64,000 bases of DNA from JBPRGH01 sp051418055 (GCA_051418055.1 JBPRGH010000041.1:124001-188000), one strand, 5' to 3'; positions 36,683 to 46,743 are shown, counted from the stretch's first letter. Made by a program: numbers and translations. The notes: generated by a model from the sequence alone, not told the origin.

Positions 36683-37450
36683 ATGAGATTTATATCCTGG
36701 AACGTCAATGGAATTCGAGCCATTATCAAAAAAGATTTTTTAGCATCGGTAAGAGAGCTGAATCCGGACGTATTATGCCTGCAGGAAATAAAAGGGCAGG
36801 CGGAAGATGTTAAGACAGCGCTCTCTTTATTGCCGGAATATAAGGCCTATGTAAATCCTGCCAAAAGCAGGAAAGGATATTCAGGAACGGCCATTCTTAC
36901 AAAACATGCCCCTATTAATGTGGAGCATGATATGAATATTGAGGAGCATGACCAGGAGGGGAGGGTGATCGCTGCAGAATATGAAAATTATTTTTTGGTA
37001 ACTGTATATGTGCCGAATTCAGGTTCAGAGTTAAAGCGACTGGATTATCGAAAAACCTGGGATGTGGATTTTCTTCATTACTTAAAGGAGCTTGAAATAA
37101 AGAAACCTGTTATTCTTTGTGGTGACTTAAATGTGGCCCACCAGGAGATGGATATTGCACGGGCTAAAGCAAATTATAACAAATCAGCCGGTTATACGCA
37201 GGTGGAAATTGACGGATTTCAGAGACTTTTAGATGCCGGGTTTGTTGATACTTACCGCCATTTCTATCCGGAAGAGGTGAAATACACCTATTGGGGTTAT
37301 AAATTTAATGCAAGGGCCAGAAATGTTGGTTGGCGAATAGATTACTTTTTGATTAGTGAAGTCTTACTGCCTCATGTTGAAAAACCAATGATATTTGATG
37401 GGCACGAAGGGTCAGATCACTGTCCTGTAGGTCTGGACCTAATGAGATGA
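36683..37450 (+). CDS. xth: exodeoxyribonuclease III
   Basis: 255 residues of the ExoIII/AP endonuclease family. SWNVNGIRA at the N-terminus, CLQEIKGQ with the metal-binding glutamate, GDLNVAHQEMDIA, GWRIDYFLI and the C-terminal GSDHCPV are all canonical. It repairs abasic sites and degrades DNA 3' ends. It overlaps the convergent Crp-type regulator by 12 bp. Confidence 0.93.
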   Translation: MRFISWNVNGIRAIIKKDFLASVRELNPDVLCLQEIKGQAEDVKTALSLLPEYKAYVNPAKSRKGYSGTAILTKHAPINVEHDMNIEEHDQEGRVIAAEYENYFLVTVYVPNSGSELKRLDYRKTWDVDFLHYLKELEIKKPVILCGDLNVAHQEMDIARAKANYNKSAGYTQVEIDGFQRLLDAGFVDTYRHFYPEEVKYTYWGYKFNARARNVGWRIDYFLISEVLLPHVEKPMIFDGHEGSDHCPVGLDLMR

Positions 37451-38131
37451 TAACTTATCATACTGCCTGATCAATATTCTTCTCCTGTCATAGGAGATCA
37501 AGCCTTCATCTTCCATTTTGATCAACTCTGTTGTTACAGTTTGACGGCTTGTTCCAGCTAGTTTTGCAAGGTCTTTATGGGTCAGGTTTAGCCGGATCTC
37601 AATTTCATAGCCAAGACCAATTTTACGCCCATGTTTATCAGCAAGATCTTTTATTACTTTCCGCAGCCGTTCTCCTGTTGTTAAAAATTGAAGTTGTTGA
37701 ATTTTTGTAGTAAGCCTTTTCAGCTTTATTCCGATCAATTTTAATACAGAGAGACGAAACCCTGCATTTTCATTAAGAAATCTATTCCAAACATCAATAT
37801 TTAGATAACATAAGATACATTCTTCTAGTGCAGTTGCAACCTCAACTTCATTCTTCGCATCGGGTTCTATATACCAGCCAAAGATTTCTCCGGGACCAAT
37901 TATATCAGTAAGAATTTCATCCCCTGATTCCATTGACTTATTAAGTCGGACATGACCTTTTTTAAGGAAAAATATTTGCTTTTGTTTTTCAATTGGAAGT
38001 GAAATGGAATCTCCTTTATGAAAGTCCATCATGCAGGCTATTTTACTCAGTTGCATTTTATCAGTCATTGATAATGACTTCAAAACATTAAACTGTTCCA
38101 AATGCCAAAGCTTGATTTGATTTTCTTCCAT
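37439..38131 (-). CDS. Crp/Fnr family transcriptional regulator
   Basis: 230 residues from the ATG at 38131 (a TTG at 38146 is an alternative start). The N-terminal cyclic-nucleotide-binding-like barrel (KGDSISLPIEKQKQIFFLKKG, then IIGPGEIFGWY) is followed by a C-terminal winged helix (NLTHKDLAKLAGTSRQTVTTEL). The nucleotide site is not typical enough to name a ligand. It sits upstream of the outer-membrane gene at 38155 in coordinate order, but is transcribed after it and separated by 23 bp. Confidence 0.88.
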   Translation of the reverse strand: MEENQIKLWHLEQFNVLKSLSMTDKMQLSKIACMMDFHKGDSISLPIEKQKQIFFLKKGHVRLNKSMESGDEILTDIIGPGEIFGWYIEPDAKNEVEVATALEECILCYLNIDVWNRFLNENAGFRLSVLKLIGIKLKRLTTKIQQLQFLTTGERLRKVIKDLADKHGRKIGLGYEIEIRLNLTHKDLAKLAGTSRQTVTTELIKMEDEGLISYDRRRILIRQYDKLSSH

Positions 38132-38154
38132 AATGAAAGATATCAAAATTTACT

Positions 38155-39717
38155 TTAAAAAGTAAAGCCAATGCTTGTAGTAATGTAGTTATTGTTTACT
38201 TCTGAAGCAGCTGTTGGTGCTATTACAGCATCAGTAGAAGGATAAGGGCTAAATGTCTGAGTTGTCTTATTCAAGGTATAGGCTGCATCAAAAAAGAAGT
38301 TCTTTTTTCTAATTCCGGCGCCTAAAGAAAATAAATATCGATCATAATCAACTCCCTGAGCATTTGAAGGATCGGAAATATAATTAACACCTGCTCTAAA
38401 ACGGAACATGTCCATTCTATATTCGCCTCCAACTCCAGCAGATACTGTATTGGTAAAATTTGTACTGGTTATGGCATTTACATTATTTTCAAAATTAAAA
38501 TCACCTGAATTAAGAAGCATGGCATTTTGGGTATTTGATGTTTCAACATCGGCAGTAATAAATCCATTTTTGCCAAAGAAATAAGTTATACCACCCCTGA
38601 TTTTAGAAGGCATATTAATATCATAGAAAAAAGAAGGGACGATTATCCTATCCACATCACTGCCACTCGTGAAATTTGCTGTTAGTTCGATTTCCTGGCT
38701 TTCTTCCATTGCGTAATATGTAGGAGTAGTGTAGGAGAGGCCAATTAAAATATTATTTAAAGGTCTTCCTATTACGCCAAATGAAGCATTAATACCACTC
38801 CCTGATAATCTATAGGTATCAGTTAATCTCAGATCCATAAAATCCAGTGCTACGTGTTCCTCGGAATAGATACGGTCGACTTCTTTATTAATAGACATTA
38901 GATTTAAACCAAACCCAAAATAGAACCTGTCATTATAATTTCCTCCATAGGAAAAACTAGCGGCATATTGTGCTCCTCTCGACCTTATCTCTTCCCTTTG
39001 TCTTGTTGGAAACTCTTCAGAAGGATAGGCAAGATCACCATCTCTGAATGTAAAACGATCTACAAAGAATAATGTATCCCCCTGATTCAGGTCATCTCCG
39101 TACAGATCACGAATGTTATACCAATTATTATTGATCAGGATCTCCTCCTGTCCCTGATAGATTTCAAAATAATCTGTTGTTAAAAATGTATTATAAAAAA
39201 GATCAGTGAAATCAGTAGGACCTTGAAAATTATCCTGGTTTACGGCATATGTAAGAATATCCTGGTTTGCATTATCACCAAAATACATCGTATTAAAATG
39301 ATAATCATTAATTCTGTTTAGAGTAAAGGCAAAAGAACCGCCTCTCCATTTTTTATCGCTTGAAATGTCCTCAGATCTGTTAAAAACCAAACCCAGATTA
39401 GCAATATTAAAATTCAGCTTATAATCTTTTTGACGGGTATTTAAAAAATCCGTATCAGTTTGAGAAAAATCAAATTGAGGTGAGAATACAAACTCTGATC
39501 TGTTATAAAACCCCAGGCCTGCAGGATTCAGGTATATATTCCCTGCATCTGCACCTAAAGACACCTTTCCTCCACCTAATCCCATCATTCGGGCCGTTCC
39601 GCCCGAATAAGTCTGGGACATTTGCAGAATTAATTCATTAGGATCCTGCGCAAAAACTTTATTACCCGATGCACATATTAATAGAAGGCTTATTAAAGAT
39701 ATAAGCTTTATATTCAT
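38155..39717 (-). CDS. outer-membrane FadL/OmpP1-like beta-barrel protein
   Basis: 520 residues with a signal peptide ending near KVFAQ. A PorV/FadL-like start of the mature chain (SGGTARMMGLGGGKVSLGAD, NIYLNPAGLGF) is followed by many strands ending in aromatics. It likely forms an outer-membrane barrel for a hydrophobic substrate or an export role. It follows the low-complexity secreted gene by 15 bp and precedes the Crp regulator, so these three form an operon. Confidence 0.82.
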   Translation of the reverse strand: MNIKLISLISLLLICASGNKVFAQDPNELILQMSQTYSGGTARMMGLGGGKVSLGADAGNIYLNPAGLGFYNRSEFVFSPQFDFSQTDTDFLNTRQKDYKLNFNIANLGLVFNRSEDISSDKKWRGGSFAFTLNRINDYHFNTMYFGDNANQDILTYAVNQDNFQGPTDFTDLFYNTFLTTDYFEIYQGQEEILINNNWYNIRDLYGDDLNQGDTLFFVDRFTFRDGDLAYPSEEFPTRQREEIRSRGAQYAASFSYGGNYNDRFYFGFGLNLMSINKEVDRIYSEEHVALDFMDLRLTDTYRLSGSGINASFGVIGRPLNNILIGLSYTTPTYYAMEESQEIELTANFTSGSDVDRIIVPSFFYDINMPSKIRGGITYFFGKNGFITADVETSNTQNAMLLNSGDFNFENNVNAITSTNFTNTVSAGVGGEYRMDMFRFRAGVNYISDPSNAQGVDYDRYLFSLGAGIRKKNFFFDAAYTLNKTTQTFSPYPSTDAVIAPTAASEVNNNYITTSIGFTF

Positions 39718-39732
39718 TTGTATTTATTCTAT

Positions 39733-41127
39733 TTAGTTTCCGCCTCTGCTACCTCTTGAAGATGAACCTCTTGAAGGGCTACTACTTCTTGGCATACTAC
39801 TACCACTATTTCCCGATCTAATGCCTGAACCGGAACGGCTGCCAGAAGACTGCTGAATGTATCCTGAACTCCTGTTGCTTGAAGAGGAGCGGTTAACCCC
39901 AGAGCTTCTTGAAGGCATAGATCTTTCATTATTGCCTCTTTTCACACCACTACCTCTTGAGGGAGTTGGCCTGTTATGGTTATTTCGGCTACGGTCAATA
40001 TTAGGCCTGGACCTGTGATTCCTGTTACGGTCAATATTTCTTGAAGGCGTACTTCTGTCAATATTCCTTCTTGACCTGTCAATTGCAGGGGTAGTTCTAT
40101 CAATATTCCTTCTTGAACGATCGATAGAAGGTCTTGTGGTATTATTTCTATCAATAAATCTTGATCTGTCATAATCAGTTGAAGAAGGTGTTCTTGCTTC
40201 AACTCCTGAACGCTGGATCACACGGCCACGGCTTACACTTGATGGTGTACGGATCCTGCCGTTTCTGTCTTCATTAAATGAACTGCGATCTACAGAAGTA
40301 CGTCTTATAGGATTTCTGTCATTTACATAAGCACTTCCTCTTCCGTTTTCACCTCTGTTTACTACAGAACCTCTTGAAATAGCAGGCCCTCTTCTAATAT
40401 GGCGATTATTAACTTCTGTATTATTATTAACGATTACCACATTGTTACCATAAAAATGTGAGTTATATGGAGATCCCCAGTAAGGATTACCCCAATAAGG
40501 ATTATATCCGTAACCATAATAATTTCTATAATAAGGATTAAAGAAAGGATCATGATATCCATAGTGAAAACTTGCACCATAAAAAGGTCTTCCCCAGCCA
40601 TAGCCAAAACTCATCGACCATCCTGTATGACCAAAATAAGGATCAAAGAACGGGTCATAGAAAGGATCATAAGCATATCTGTATCTCCAGTTTCTATATC
40701 TCCAGTCATTGGCAAAGAAAGGATCATAATAAGGGTTCATTCCTCCAACTCTAGTATTCCCGTAGTAATTATTTATCACTGTTTGTGAAGCAGCATTATC
40801 TACCTGTTGTTCATCATAATATTCATCATAGTAAACCTCGTCATCATATCCTGTATCTGTCTGACGTGCATCAGCACGGCTTCTGTATTGTGCTACATAT
40901 TCCGGATTTACAGTTCTGCCCTGTGAAGTATTTGAAATTCTATCCTCCGCAGGTTTAAACTCACGAAGGTCAGCTGCAATAGGAGAGCTGAGCACCTGAG
41001 TTTTATATTCTATTCTATCCTCCTGCCGATCTTTTGGAGTATAATAAAGGTCATCATGTTCATTCTGAGCCACCGAAATAATGGGAATGAAGAATATTGC
41101 GCTTAAAATTGTAGATAAAACTTTCAT
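39733..41127 (-). CDS. exported low-complexity protein with aromatic and Arg/Ser-rich zones
   Basis: 464 residues, signal peptide ending near IISVAQ. Three zones follow: an acidic part with a DDEVYYDEYYDE run (about 95-110); an aromatic zone (about 125-245) full of Y, F, N, P and G with repeated DPFYDPFF-like units; and a basic tail (about 250-464) rich in R, S and N with repeated RSRRNIDR units and S-R-G runs. The codon use of the tail gives a locally repetitive DNA. I recognise no family. It may be a surface, matrix or nucleic-acid-binding protein; the partner barrel is 15 bp downstream. Confidence 0.7.
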   Translation of the reverse strand: MKVLSTILSAIFFIPIISVAQNEHDDLYYTPKDRQEDRIEYKTQVLSSPIAADLREFKPAEDRISNTSQGRTVNPEYVAQYRSRADARQTDTGYDDEVYYDEYYDEQQVDNAASQTVINNYYGNTRVGGMNPYYDPFFANDWRYRNWRYRYAYDPFYDPFFDPYFGHTGWSMSFGYGWGRPFYGASFHYGYHDPFFNPYYRNYYGYGYNPYWGNPYWGSPYNSHFYGNNVVIVNNNTEVNNRHIRRGPAISRGSVVNRGENGRGSAYVNDRNPIRRTSVDRSSFNEDRNGRIRTPSSVSRGRVIQRSGVEARTPSSTDYDRSRFIDRNNTTRPSIDRSRRNIDRTTPAIDRSRRNIDRSTPSRNIDRNRNHRSRPNIDRSRNNHNRPTPSRGSGVKRGNNERSMPSRSSGVNRSSSSNRSSGYIQQSSGSRSGSGIRSGNSGSSMPRSSSPSRGSSSRGSRGGN

Positions 41128-41256
41128 AATTACAACAGGTTTACTTTAATATAACGAGTTTATTTTAATATTGATCATAGTACAGGCAAAAAGAAGCAAA
41201 AACTTATATTTGCGGGACTGATCTAACTTAAAAGAATCAAAAAACGTACCAAAAAA

Positions 41257-42732
41257 ATGGGTAAAGGAATAACGTCGCGAAATGAAGATTATTCTGCATG
41301 GTATAACGAAATTGTTAAACGTGCAGATTTAGCAGAGCATTCAGCCGTAAGGGGCTGCATGGTCATTAAACCTTATGGTTTCAGTATCTGGGAGAAAATG
41401 CAATTTGCTCTTGATACAATGTTTAAAGAAACTGGTCATTCTAACGCATATTTTCCGTTATTCGTTCCCAAATCCTATTTAAGTAAAGAGGCACAGCATG
41501 TTGAAGGGTTCGCTAAAGAATGTGCTGTTGTCACGCATTATCGTCTTAAGAATGCTGAAGATGGCAGCGGTGTAATTGTAGACCCCGAAGCAAAGCTGGA
41601 AGAAGAGTTAATTATTAGGCCTACTTCTGAAACAGTGATCTGGAATACGTATAAAAACTGGATCCAGTCTTATCGTGATCTACCTTTATTGATAAACCAG
41701 TGGGCAAATGTTGTACGATGGGAAATGCGTACGAGGTTATTTTTACGTACGGCAGAATTTCTCTGGCAGGAAGGGCATACTGCTCATGCTACAAAAAAGG
41801 AAGCGGTAGATGAGACGCTTCAGATGCTTGATGTCTATGCTACTTTTGCAGAGGAGTTTATGGCTATGCCTGTTATAAAAGGTGTTAAATCAGAGAGTGA
41901 AAAATTCCCTGGTGCTGTTGATACGTATTGTATTGAGGCACTTATGCAGGATGCAAAAGCATTACAGGCTGGAACTTCACATTTCCTTGGACAGAATTTT
42001 GCCAAGGCGTTTGATGTAAAATTTGCAGATAAAGAAGGCAAGCTTGAGCATGTATGGGGTACTTCATGGGGAGTAAGTACAAGGCTTGTTGGTGCCCTCA
42101 TTATGGCGCATTCTGATGACAACGGATTAGTATTGCCTCCAAAGCTGGCTCCAAACCAGGTAGTTATTGTTCCAATTTTCAAAAGTGAAGAGCAGCAGGA
42201 ACAATTAGCAGAAAAGGCAAAAGAAATTATGGCAAAGCTTAGAGCTAAAGGAGTAACCGTGCATTTTGATAATCGTGATACCCATAAGCCTGGATGGAAA
42301 TTTGCTGAATATGAGCTAAAAGGTGTGCCGTTAAGAATTGCCATTGGCCCTCGTGACCTCGAAAATGAGACTGTTGAAGTTGCCCGTCGTGATACCTTAG
42401 AGAAGCAGGTGATCTCAATGGATGAACTGGAAAACCAGATCCCTCAGCTATTACAGGACATTCAGACCAATATTTATAATAAAGCTTTAAATTTCAGAGA
42501 AGAGAATACTCATTCAGTAGATAGCTACGATGAGTTTAAAAAAGTGCTTGATGAAAAAGGAGGCTTTATTTATGCACATTGGGACGGTACTTCTGAAACA
42601 GAGGAAAAGATAAAAGAAGAAACTAAAGCAACTATTCGTTGTATACCTTTTGATGTAAAAGAAGAGGAAGGAAAATGTATGGTAACTGACAAACCCTCAA
42701 AGCAAAGGGTGATTTTTGCCAGGGCCTATTAA
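41257..42732 (+). CDS. proS: prolyl-tRNA synthetase (short, eukaryote/archaeal type)
   Basis: 491 residues of class II aminoacyl-tRNA synthetase without the bacterial editing insertion, as in eukaryote/archaeal-type ProRS. Motif 2 region RPTSETVIWNTYKNWI and RTRLFLRTAEFLWQEGHTAH, motif 3 near TRLVGALIMAHSDDNGLVLPP, then the anticodon-binding domain (VVIVPIFKSEEQ). It ends in ARAY, the conserved C-terminus of this form. Charges tRNA-Pro in the cytoplasm. Transcribed alone; a -7-like TATATTTG lies at 41205-41212. Confidence 0.95.
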   Translation: MGKGITSRNEDYSAWYNEIVKRADLAEHSAVRGCMVIKPYGFSIWEKMQFALDTMFKETGHSNAYFPLFVPKSYLSKEAQHVEGFAKECAVVTHYRLKNAEDGSGVIVDPEAKLEEELIIRPTSETVIWNTYKNWIQSYRDLPLLINQWANVVRWEMRTRLFLRTAEFLWQEGHTAHATKKEAVDETLQMLDVYATFAEEFMAMPVIKGVKSESEKFPGAVDTYCIEALMQDAKALQAGTSHFLGQNFAKAFDVKFADKEGKLEHVWGTSWGVSTRLVGALIMAHSDDNGLVLPPKLAPNQVVIVPIFKSEEQQEQLAEKAKEIMAKLRAKGVTVHFDNRDTHKPGWKFAEYELKGVPLRIAIGPRDLENETVEVARRDTLEKQVISMDELENQIPQLLQDIQTNIYNKALNFREENTHSVDSYDEFKKVLDEKGGFIYAHWDGTSETEEKIKEETKATIRCIPFDVKEEEGKCMVTDKPSKQRVIFARAY

Positions 42733-42798
42733 AATTTAGCTCTTTGTCATTTTATTGACGATATAATCCAGGGATTATTCATTTATTTTACGAGCAGT

Positions 42799-43488
42799 TT
42801 GCAACAGAAGGTTAAAGTTATTATTCCCGCTTTCAACGAAGAGAACGGGATCGGGCAGGTTCTAAGAGATATACCAGGACATTTGGTAGAGGAGGTGGTA
42901 GTCGTGAATAATGCATCTACAGATCAAACGGAAATAATTGCACGTAAGAATAGGGCAACCGTACTTACTGAACCCGTAAAAGGCTATGGCAGGGCGTGCC
43001 TGAAAGGTATTAAGTACATAAATGAACAGAGGGAAAAGCCTGATATAATCGTGTTTCTCGATGCAGATTATAGTGATTACCCTGAGGAAATGCCGGCACT
43101 AATAAAACCAATTATTGAGCGGAATGCTGACCTGGTGATAGGCAGCCGTGCATTGGGTAACCGTATAAAAGGATCAATGACACCTCAGCAGATATTTGGT
43201 AATTGGCTTGCCACAAAGTTAATCAGGCTTTTTTACGGCATCAGGTTTACCGATCTTGGGCCATTCCGGGCAATCCGTTATAGTTCCTTGCTGGCGCTTG
43301 ATATGCAGGATAAAACGTATGGCTGGACGGTTGAAATGCAGTTGAAGGCCGCAAAAAAAGGATTCAAATGTGAAGAAGTGCCGGTGAGCTATAGGCCGAG
43401 GATTGGATTTTCGAAAATTTCTGGTACTGTTAAAGGTACTTTTTTAGCAGGATACAAGATCATTACCACAATTTTTAAATATCTATAG
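42799..43488 (+). CDS. family 2 glycosyltransferase (DPM1-like)
   Basis: 229 residues, no clear membrane helix. A GT-A fold with VIIPAFNEENGIGQVLRDI at the N-terminus, the VVNNASTDQT loop, the DXD-like VFLDADYSDYPE and a conserved DLGPFRAIR in the second half. Resembles dolichyl/undecaprenyl-phosphate sugar synthases. The only possible start near the conserved N-terminus is TTG at 42799; no in-frame ATG lies between it and the proS stop. First gene of a five-gene cluster, 4 bp before the next GT2. Confidence 0.88.
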   Translation: MQQKVKVIIPAFNEENGIGQVLRDIPGHLVEEVVVVNNASTDQTEIIARKNRATVLTEPVKGYGRACLKGIKYINEQREKPDIIVFLDADYSDYPEEMPALIKPIIERNADLVIGSRALGNRIKGSMTPQQIFGNWLATKLIRLFYGIRFTDLGPFRAIRYSSLLALDMQDKTYGWTVEMQLKAAKKGFKCEEVPVSYRPRIGFSKISGTVKGTFLAGYKIITTIFKYL

Positions 43489-43492
43489 CATT

Positions 43493-44953
43493 ATGCTGGA
43501 GCTGGTAATCATAATTTTTTATAGCCTGTCCTTACTGCTGATCTTTGTTTTTAGCCTTGGGCAGTTACACCTGGCATGGCATTATTTAAAAGCTAAAAAA
43601 GAAAAAGAAATTGTCTCTGAAAATCACGAGGAATTGCCATCAGTTACAATTCAGCTCCCTGTTTATAATGAAAAGTATGTTATAGAACGATTGCTTAGAT
43701 CCATATCCTCTCTGGATTACCCAACATCAAAATTAGAAATTCAGGTACTTGATGATTCTAATGATGATACAAATGCGATAATAGCAGCTGAGGTGGCCAG
43801 GTATCAGAAGCAGGGAATTGATATTAAGCAAATTTGCAGACCTGATCGTAATGGTTTTAAGGCGGGTGCATTAGCTTATGGTACAGAGATCGCAAAAGGA
43901 GATTTTATAGCAATTTTTGATGCTGATTTCATGCCAAATAAGGATTTTTTACTCAAAACGGTGTCTTATTTTACAGATCCAAATATTGGTGTGGTACAAA
44001 CCCGATGGGGACATTTAAACAGAGATTATTCCTTATTAACAAAACTTCAGGCGTTTGGTCTTGATGCCCATTTTTCTATTGAGCAGACTGGCAGAAGCCA
44101 TGCGGACAGCTTTATAAACTTTAATGGCACAGGTGGGGTATGGCGTAAAACCTGTATAGCGGATGCAGGAGGCTGGTCAGCAGATACCTTAACCGAAGAT
44201 CTCGATCTTAGCTACAGAGCACAGCTGAAAGGCTGGAAATTTAAATTTGTAGAAGATTATGATGCTCCTGCAGAATTACCTGTCATAATGCCTGCGATTA
44301 AATCACAGCAGTACAGGTGGAATAAAGGGGCCGCGGAGACTGCAAGGAAAAATATCGGGAAGATCTTTTCTTCCAAAAAATCCATAATTAATAAGATTCA
44401 CGCGACACTTCATTTGCTGAACAGCTCGGTATTTGTTTGCTTATTGTTTGCAGCAGTTTTTAGTATCCCTATTTTATATATAAAAGCTGATAACCCTCAG
44501 TTTAATCCTATATTTTTGTTAGGTTCTGTTTTTCTTATTGGCTTTTTTTCAATTGCTTTATTTTACTGGATAGCAGCAAAAACAACATATAGGAATGGAG
44601 CAGGAAATTATTACTTTAAGACATTCCCAGTATTTTTAACTGTGTCCATGGGGCTTTCCCTGCATAATGGTATGGCAGTGCTGGAGGGTCTATTTGGCTT
44701 TAAATCGGATTTTATCCGTACCCCTAAATTTAATGTTATTAATAGTAAAGATCCCTGGAAAGGTAATAGTTATGTAAAGCCAAAGCTTAATATACTTACA
44801 GTTCTGGAGGGTATCTTTTGTTTGTATTTTATTTTTGGCATTGTTTCTGGAATAAGATTAAATGACTGGAGCCTGATGATTTTTCATTTTATGCTTGCAC
44901 TTGGCTTTGCTCTTGTCTTTCTTTATTCTTTGAAAGCAATTAAAAATGTCTAA
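43493..44953 (+). CDS. membrane-bound processive-type family 2 glycosyltransferase
   Basis: 486 residues: a first membrane helix (about 1-25), the cytoplasmic GT2 domain with D in VLDDSNDDT, DADF, TEDLDLSYRA and QQYRWNKGAAET (the QxxRW motif), then four or five C-terminal membrane helices. This matches cellulose synthase-like processive transferases. It sits between a soluble GT2 (4 bp upstream) and a GT-C-like protein, with which it overlaps by 8 bp. Product unknown; a glycolipid or surface glycan is likely. Confidence 0.9.
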   Translation: MLELVIIIFYSLSLLLIFVFSLGQLHLAWHYLKAKKEKEIVSENHEELPSVTIQLPVYNEKYVIERLLRSISSLDYPTSKLEIQVLDDSNDDTNAIIAAEVARYQKQGIDIKQICRPDRNGFKAGALAYGTEIAKGDFIAIFDADFMPNKDFLLKTVSYFTDPNIGVVQTRWGHLNRDYSLLTKLQAFGLDAHFSIEQTGRSHADSFINFNGTGGVWRKTCIADAGGWSADTLTEDLDLSYRAQLKGWKFKFVEDYDAPAELPVIMPAIKSQQYRWNKGAAETARKNIGKIFSSKKSIINKIHATLHLLNSSVFVCLLFAAVFSIPILYIKADNPQFNPIFLLGSVFLIGFFSIALFYWIAAKTTYRNGAGNYYFKTFPVFLTVSMGLSLHNGMAVLEGLFGFKSDFIRTPKFNVINSKDPWKGNSYVKPKLNILTVLEGIFCLYFIFGIVSGIRLNDWSLMIFHFMLALGFALVFLYSLKAIKNV

Positions 44954-46274
44954 AGCTGTAAATCTATTTGCTATAATTATCAGTGTTTTAGGTTATATAC
45001 TGCTTGCTTTCTTTATTGAACGGCACGAGCATTATTATCTATTGCCCGTTTATTCTGTTGTCTTTATTGCATATTTATGGCTTCTTAAAGATATCCGCAG
45101 CTTTAGGATCCGGCATATCTTTTTTTTGGGAGTTTTGTTCAGGTTAATTTTTTTTATCTCACTTCCGGAGCTATCAGACGATTTTTACCGCTTTATATGG
45201 GATGGCCGATTAATGGCTGAGGGATTTAATCCTTACCAGTACCTTCCATCATATTTTACCGGTGAAAATGCTCTTCCCTTTTTAGATGCAGATATTTATT
45301 ACAGACTTAATTCCCCTGATTACTTTACTGTTTACCCTCCAGTTCCCCAGTTTATTTTTCTCACAGCCGCCGCATTAACACCAGATTCAGTTTATGGAAG
45401 CGTATTGGTCATGAAATTTATTGCATTACTGGCAGAGTTTGGATTATTTTATGTGCTTTTTCGGCTATTGAGGAGGTTACATTTGCCTTTACGCTTTTTA
45501 TCTATCTATGCGTTTAACCCATTGGTTATTATTGAAGTGGTAGGTAACCTCCATCATGAAGGGATAATGCTATTCTTTCTGATGCTTGGCATATACTTAT
45601 GCATTAAAAAAAAATATCTCAGCAGTGCTTTAATATGGGCGCTTTCAGTTGCGACTAAATTACTGCCTTTAATGTTTTTACCACTATTGATCAAGCGACT
45701 GGAACTCAAAAAACTTGTAGTTTTCAGTATAACATTTCTTGTAACACTTGTGATTTTATTCATTCCTTTAATTGACGGAATTGTTCAGGGGATGGGAGAG
45801 AGCATCTCCTTATATTATCAAAAATTTGAATTTAATGCCAGCATCTATTATGTTGTGCGGGAAATAGGTTTTTGGATAAAGGGTTATAATATTATTCAGA
45901 CAGCTGGTCCTTACCTTGGTTTCATAGTATTTTTATTGGTAATGGCTTATTCTTTATGGGCTGATAAGGAGGTAAATTGGTTTAAAGCTATGACCTGGAT
46001 TTTTGTAATATTTTTATTTTTTGCCACTACAGTTCATCCGTGGTATATAATCAGTTTAATATGTTTTAGTGTATTTACAGGCTATTTATTTCCAATAGTA
46101 TGGTCATATTTTATATTTTTAACTTATGCAGGATATACACCGACTGCTTATGTAGAGCAAACATGGGTGCTTATATTGGAGTATACCTGCGTGATAACGG
46201 TTTTGATCTATGAAGTTGTTAAAAAGGAAAATCAATTTTTACATAATACCCTTAATGTTAATCCCGCTGTTTAA
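44946..46274 (+). CDS. GT-C membrane glycosyltransferase (DUF2029/mannosyltransferase-like)
   Basis: 442 residues with about ten membrane segments. The first periplasmic loop ELSDDFYRFIWDGRLMAEGF, with NPYQY after it, carries the DD-x-YR-x-x-WDG..NPY pattern of GT-C polyprenyl-phosphate-dependent mannosyltransferases (DUF2029/PIG-M-like). The donor would be a polyprenyl-phosphate sugar made by the DPM1-like GT2 upstream. It overlaps the previous gene by 8 bp and the rhodanese gene by 65 bp, so the genes are tightly packed. Confidence 0.82.
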   Translation: MSKAVNLFAIIISVLGYILLAFFIERHEHYYLLPVYSVVFIAYLWLLKDIRSFRIRHIFFLGVLFRLIFFISLPELSDDFYRFIWDGRLMAEGFNPYQYLPSYFTGENALPFLDADIYYRLNSPDYFTVYPPVPQFIFLTAAALTPDSVYGSVLVMKFIALLAEFGLFYVLFRLLRRLHLPLRFLSIYAFNPLVIIEVVGNLHHEGIMLFFLMLGIYLCIKKKYLSSALIWALSVATKLLPLMFLPLLIKRLELKKLVVFSITFLVTLVILFIPLIDGIVQGMGESISLYYQKFEFNASIYYVVREIGFWIKGYNIIQTAGPYLGFIVFLLVMAYSLWADKEVNWFKAMTWIFVIFLFFATTVHPWYIISLICFSVFTGYLFPIVWSYFIFLTYAGYTPTAYVEQTWVLILEYTCVITVLIYEVVKKENQFLHNTLNVNPAV

Positions 46275-46743
46275 TTTTTGTAATTTAATTACCGGTATGG
46301 CACAGGCTGACTTTGATAAAATGCTTAAAGGGTTGTATAAAGAAACAGTCCCTCTTATCACTCCGGAAGAATTTAAGAACATGATCAGTAATGAAGAGGT
46401 GATAATACTGGATACACGTTCAATAGAAGAATATGAAGTGAGCCATGTTAAAAGTGCTCAATTTATCTCTTATAAAGGGTTTAATGCTGCAAATATACCA
46501 TCTGAATTTAAAGATAAAAAAGTGGTGGTTTATTGTTCAGTAGGCTACCGAAGCGAGCGAGTAGGTGAACAGCTGCAAAAAGAAGGCTTTAAAGATGTTG
46601 TAAATCTTTACGGAGGTATATTCAAATGGGTAAATGATGGTAATGAAGTGGTTAACCAAAACAATACACCTACAGATAGTGTCCATACTTATAATAAGAA
46701 ATGGTCAAAATGGCTGGAAAAAGGAGTGAAAGTTTATGAATGA
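46210..46743 (+). CDS. exported rhodanese-domain protein
   Basis: 177 residues. A basic N-terminus and hydrophobic segment (KLLKRKINFYIIPLMLIPLF) suggest a signal or anchor, cleavable after GMAQA. The rhodanese domain has the catalytic CSVGYRSE loop with C109, expected to carry a persulfide, and ILDTRSIEEYEVSHV upstream. The start overlaps the preceding gene by 65 bp; internal ATG codons (46255, 46297) would avoid this but lose the basic part. Sulfur chemistry in a glycosyltransferase cluster is unusual. Confidence 0.8.
   Translation: MKLLKRKINFYIIPLMLIPLFNFCNLITGMAQADFDKMLKGLYKETVPLITPEEFKNMISNEEVIILDTRSIEEYEVSHVKSAQFISYKGFNAANIPSEFKDKKVVVYCSVGYRSERVGEQLQKEGFKDVVNLYGGIFKWVNDGNEVVNQNNTPTDSVHTYNKKWSKWLEKGVKVYE

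Noticed and set aside
41835..42344. 169-codon minus-strand ORF
   Set aside because: Antisense to proS, whose coding signal is unambiguous.
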